NCBI GenBank assembly: GCA_039033795.1
Contig: JBCCBY010000133.1
Location: 1 to 8,156, forward strand
Direction: 5' to 3'
DNA: 8,156 bases
Origin: Parvularcula sp039033795
Lineage (GTDB): Bacteria > Pseudomonadota > Alphaproteobacteria > Caulobacterales > Parvularculaceae
Of the stretch, positions 6,703 through 8,156 are shown piece after piece. A program made the translations under genes and the position numbers. The stretch's first letter is position 1, and each line of letters starts with the position of its first letter. The notes under the pieces were generated by a model that had not been told where the DNA came from, did no database searches, and saw only the letters and a program-made list of their open reading frames with translations.

Positions 6703-7234
6703 CGTCGCGCGAGGAACCACCGGGCAGAAAATTCCAATTGCTGAGCAAAGCTGCGCTGACCAGCGCCATCAATAGGCCGACAGGGACCACCTCCGAAAAG
6801 GCAATCGCCAAACGAAACAAAGGGTTACCGTAGCTCTCGATAATCTCTTGTTGTTGCGCCGACAGTGCCTCGAGCTCTCGTGAGGACGCACCAGCCTCTC
6901 GCGCCTGTTCGAGATACATCTCAACGTAGGCATCGATGACAACATAGTCTGTCGCCGCCAGATAGACGTCCCATAGCAAAGCGTAAAAGAGACCACCGCA
7001 ACCCGCGATCAACAGGCCCAACACCATTGCCCGGCCGAAGGCGATGTCACCGCCTTGGACCCGATCGCGGTCGTGCTTCACGCCGAGAAAGATCAGCGAC
7101 ATGCCCACCACCATGATCAGGTACCCAGCGAGCATGTTGTCTGGCTGGACGCCAAAAAGCGCGATCTTCACAACAGTCGCCGCCGCCACAAATCCACCAG
7201 CGACACCACCGAACATTAAAGCCAGGCGCAGCAT
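6695..7234 (-). CDS. DUF4199 domain-containing inner-membrane protein
   Basis: The product has 179 residues and matches what I recall of DUF4199, a membrane family of unknown function. Likely membrane segments are about residues 4-27, 35-52 (YLIMVVGMSLIFLGV), 66-92 and 138-165. Between the second and third lies the conserved KHDRDRVQGG-x4-F region, and between the third and fourth a soluble, charged, Glu/Gln-rich segment (about 100-135) likely to be helical. NPLFRLAIAFSEVVPVG (137-153) is typical of the family. The start at 7234 has a purine-rich AAAGAGAGA ribosome site, preceded by a small hairpin at 7251-7272. It is convergent with DUF1178, overlapping its last 8 bp, and divergent from the sulfatase, so it probably has its own promoter in the gap upstream. 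Confidence 0.85.
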   Translation of the reverse strand: MLRLALMFGGVAGGFVAAATVVKIALFGVQPDNMLAGYLIMVVGMSLIFLGVKHDRDRVQGGDIAFGRAMVLGLLIAGCGGLFYALLWDVYLAATDYVVIDAYVEMYLEQAREAGASSRELEALSAQQQEIIESYGNPLFRLAIAFSEVVPVGLLMALVSAALLSNWNFLPGGSSRDAS

Positions 7235-7250
7235 GCGATCTCTCTTTCAA

Positions 7251-7272
7251 GGCCGTGAAACATGGCACGGCC
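7251..7272 (-). repeat. Hairpin in the leader of the DUF4199 gene
   Basis: GGCCGTG (7251-7257) and CACGGCC (7266-7272) form a perfect 7-bp stem with an 8-base loop. On the minus strand it ends 16 bases before the ATG at 7234, next to the ribosome site. It could be an mRNA structure affecting translation or a repressor site; chance occurrence is also possible. It is not followed by a U-run. Confidence 0.45.
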
Positions 7273-7473
7273 AGCCATCATACTGCGCCCATTTGGCCAG
7301 GACTCAATTGGGTGCGAGGATTTGATACAGAATTTTCCGTTCACGTCGCTGCGATCTCGATGGAGAGTTCTTCCTTCGGCGACGTTCAAGTCGAGCTCTA
7401 TCACTGCCCAAGGAAAAGTTGGCTAAGTGCAGGGCAATCAACAACTTTTGTTTGCGCCCGCCGGTCGCCATCA

Positions 7474-7493
7474 CTCGGCGCGGGCCCGCCGAG
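7474..7493. repeat. GC-rich hairpin upstream of the sulfatase gene
   Basis: CTCGGCG (7474-7480) and CGCCGAG (7487-7493) form a perfect 7-bp stem around the loop CGGGCC. It lies about 107 bases before the sulfatase ATG. No T-run follows on either strand, so it is not an intrinsic terminator; an operator or a chance palindrome in GC-rich DNA are the alternatives. Confidence 0.4.
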
Positions 7494-7599
7494 AAGAAAG
7501 GCTGAGCTCGTCTCGATACTCTCCGGTTTTGCCACATATTATGCCTCACGACGGCTCAGTGGTCCTGACAGAGAGCAAACGAGTGGAGTGACCAAAACG

Positions 7600-8156
7600 A
7601 TGAACCAATCCATCACGGGCTTCGTAAGATGTGTCCTTTGCGGCTTGTGCGCGATGCCGTCTCTTGCTTTTGCGCAGACGACGGATCGACAACAACCAAA
7701 CATCATCTTCGTGATGATGGATAATTTCGGTTATGGCGAAGTCGGTGTCTACGGGGGAGGGGAGATGCGCGGGGCGCCAACCCCCAACATCGATAGCATT
7801 GCTGCGGATGGATTTCAGTCCACAAATTATAATGTTGAAGCGGAATGCACACCCTCCCGCTCAGCTCTGATGACGGGCCGATACGGCGTTCGCACAAGGC
7901 TTCGTCCCGACGGACCACCGCGCGGTGTTTGGTATGGCATCACCAAGTGGGAGGTGACGATCGCTGAAATGCTCGCAGACGTCGGCTATGCAACCGCGCT
8001 CTTTGGCAAATGGCATTTGGGCGATACCGAAGGCCGGTTCCCCGTCGATCAGGGGTTTGATGAATGGTATGGCCTACCACGTTCGTCAGATCGCGCGTTT
8101 TGGCCCGACAGCGATAGCTACGATCCCGATGCGCATGAAGGAGCGGTTTTCACCCG
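7600..8156 (+). CDS. Secreted sulfatase of the arylsulfatase type (partial, C-terminus outside the window)
   Basis: Type I sulfatases hydrolyse sulfate esters with a formylglycine made from an active-site cysteine. 185 complete codons are present before the window ends. A Sec-type signal peptide runs to about residue 25, with a probable cut after AFA. The mature part starts near QPNIIFVMMDNFGYGEVGVYGGG, the metal-binding N-terminal strand; APTPNIDSIAADG follows. The signature CTPSR (C83-R87) begins the motif CTPSRSALMTGRYGVR, so C83 is the expected formylglycine residue. FGKWHLGD (135-142) supplies the usual lysine and histidine. The metal site reads D41-N42 where many sulfatases have Asp-Asp; I recall Asp-Asn as normal in part of the family. 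The ATG at 7600 has GGAG 11 bases upstream; an in-frame GTG at 7588 is possible. Substrate unknown. No maturase (FGE) gene, transporter or second sulfatase is visible. Confidence 0.93.
   Translation, partial: MNQSITGFVRCVLCGLCAMPSLAFAQTTDRQQPNIIFVMMDNFGYGEVGVYGGGEMRGAPTPNIDSIAADGFQSTNYNVEAECTPSRSALMTGRYGVRTRLRPDGPPRGVWYGITKWEVTIAEMLADVGYATALFGKWHLGDTEGRFPVDQGFDEWYGLPRSSDRAFWPDSDSYDPDAHEGAVFT

Larger units (their letters stand above)
7235..7599. other. Noncoding gap between the DUF4199 and sulfatase genes, with several inverted repeats
   Basis: This 365-base stretch must carry promoters for two divergent genes. Small minus-strand frames here (for example 7304-7549) give very basic, unrecognisable peptides and I do not call them. 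A weak minus-strand promoter is possible (TTGAGT, complement of 7302-7307; TATGAT, complement of 7277-7282; 19 bp spacer). On the plus strand TATTAT at 7537-7542 is a -10-like box without a good -35. Inverted repeats: 7251-7272, 7343-7349 with 7379-7385, 7405-7409 with 7432-7436, 7414-7421 with 7442-7449, and 7474-7493. No thymine run follows any of the hairpins on either strand, so none reads as an intrinsic terminator. Confidence 0.5.

Noticed and set aside
7474..7493. GC-rich hairpin as a Rho-independent terminator
   Set aside because: No thymine run follows the stem on either strand, and no gene ends close to it.
7304..7549. Minus-strand small frame of 81 codons in the gap before the sulfatase
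   Set aside because: The peptide is very Arg/Lys-rich, matches nothing I know, has no clear ribosome site and coincides with inverted repeats.
1..8156. Defence system, mobile element, CRISPR array or RNA gene
   Set aside because: Reading both strands I saw no transposase, integrase, repeat-spacer structure, attachment site or tRNA-like fold; every large frame is accounted for by housekeeping families and one sulfatase.

Overview
The window looks like an ordinary chromosomal housekeeping segment from a moderately GC-rich alphaproteobacterium. That placement rests on gene content and order: secA facing away from a PpiC-type isomerase, followed by mutT, an NDUFAF5-like methyltransferase-fold protein, comF, a class-I glutaredoxin, a Nit-type amidohydrolase and a DUF1178 gene. 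I recall this neighbourhood from alphaproteobacterial genomes. It is a judgement from memory, not a database result, and no genus can be assigned. I see no tRNA, rRNA, CRISPR array, transposase, integrase or phage gene.

Layout: (1) 1-1854, minus strand: the first 618 codons of secA, cut by the window edge, with a good promoter at 1942-1970. (2) 2139-3482, plus strand: an exported PpiC-type peptidyl-prolyl isomerase and, 9 bp later, a MutT-type Nudix hydrolase. (3) 3479-4348, minus strand: a methyltransferase-fold protein resembling the complex I assembly factor NDUFAF5. It overlaps mutT tail to tail by 4 bp and overlaps the start of comF head to head by 11 bp. (4) 4338-6702, plus strand: a tight run comF - grxC - nitrilase-family amidase - DUF1178. 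It is linked by a Shine-Dalgarno site overlapping the comF stop and by two ATGA stop/start overlaps. (5) 6695-7234, minus strand: a DUF4199 membrane protein whose 3' end overlaps DUF1178 by 8 bp. (6) 7235-7599: the only long noncoding stretch, with several small inverted repeats. (7) 7600 to the window end, plus strand: the N-terminal third or so of a secreted sulfatase with the CTPSR formylglycine signature.

How they fit together: SecA drives protein export. The PpiC protein probably folds exported proteins in the periplasm, and the sulfatase is probably an exported client. MutT cleans the nucleotide pool. The grxC-nitrilase-DUF1178 run suggests thiol/glutathione maintenance, because Nit1-type enzymes remove deaminated glutathione. 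The role of DUF1178 is unknown.

I did not find a convincing new system. The points most worth a second look are the degraded SAM-binding loop of the methyltransferase-like protein, DUF1178 coupled to a glutathione-repair-like pair, the loss of one zinc-knuckle pair in ComF, the apparent absence of argJ between ppiC and mutT, and the structured noncoding gap before the sulfatase.
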